Below, piece after piece: positions 13,841 to 13,841 of a stretch of 13,841 bases of DNA. Every line of letters starts with the position of its first letter. Within the stretch, counting starts at the first letter, position 1. Both the position numbers and the translations under genes were made by a program. The stretch is from Candidatus Binatota bacterium (GTDB taxonomy: Bacteria > Desulfobacterota > Binatia > Bin18): NCBI GenBank assembly GCA_011523315.1, contig WTHE01000030.1:1-13841 (forward strand). The letters are read 5' to 3'. The notes beneath the pieces are model-generated. The model made no database searches and was not told the DNA's origin. It saw only the letters and a program-made list of their open reading frames with translations.

Positions 13841-13841
13841 A

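Overview
The window is a stretch of bacterial chromosome, GC-rich except for one AT-rich islet near the right end. A signal-peptide-bearing outer-membrane barrel points to a Gram-negative (diderm) organism. The mix of short-chain dehydrogenases (SDR), a luciferase-like (LLM) flavin/F420 oxidoreductase, an acyl-CoA-dehydrogenase-like flavoprotein, a giant cyclase/ATPase/TPR regulator and a YWTD-type propeller fragment resembles environmental lineages such as Binatota, Tectomicrobia/Entotheonella or other deltaproteobacteria-like groups. That placement is inference from gene content; there is no rRNA or marker gene here.

Layout. (1) Bases 1-1656, minus strand: two tandem SDR paralogs, followed 24 bases downstream by the first 33 codons of a gene that looks like a DUF499-type ATPase and runs off the left edge. 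(2) Bases 1657-1843: divergent promoter region with two perfect hairpins/palindromes. (3) Bases 1844-6250, plus strand: an MFS exporter and a 1073-residue zinc ribbon-class III cyclase-AAA ATPase-TPR protein, 21 bases apart. (4) Bases 6448-7795, plus strand: a small secreted protein with a CSSC motif and an outer-membrane beta-barrel protein, facing (5) bases 7809-10019, minus strand: a DUF547 secreted protein preceded by a polytopic GT-C type glycosyltransferase. (6) Bases 10178-12298, plus strand: an LLM oxidoreductase and an acyl-CoA-dehydrogenase-fold flavoprotein whose usual Glu region reads His-Pro, more like the flavin monooxygenase branch. (7) Bases 12315-13431, minus strand: an AT-rich, probably acquired gene of unknown function with an internal 54-base tandem duplication and a palindromic/direct-repeat site before its start. 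(8) Bases 13432-13726: no convincing gene. (9) Bases 13727-13841: the 3' end of a minus-strand gene encoding a YWTD/LDL-receptor-type propeller repeat.

The SDR pair, LLM enzyme and ACAD-like enzyme suggest oxidative metabolism of organic substrates. The OM barrel, small Cys protein, DUF547 protein and glycosyltransferase form a cell-envelope section. The most interesting items are the DUF499-like start cut by the left edge (defence-associated family), the LLM/ACAD-like flavin pair, and the AT-rich islet gene. No complete new system can be demonstrated from this window alone. Very long open frames antisense to the GC-rich genes (4-1647 plus; 1847-5728 minus) are shadows.
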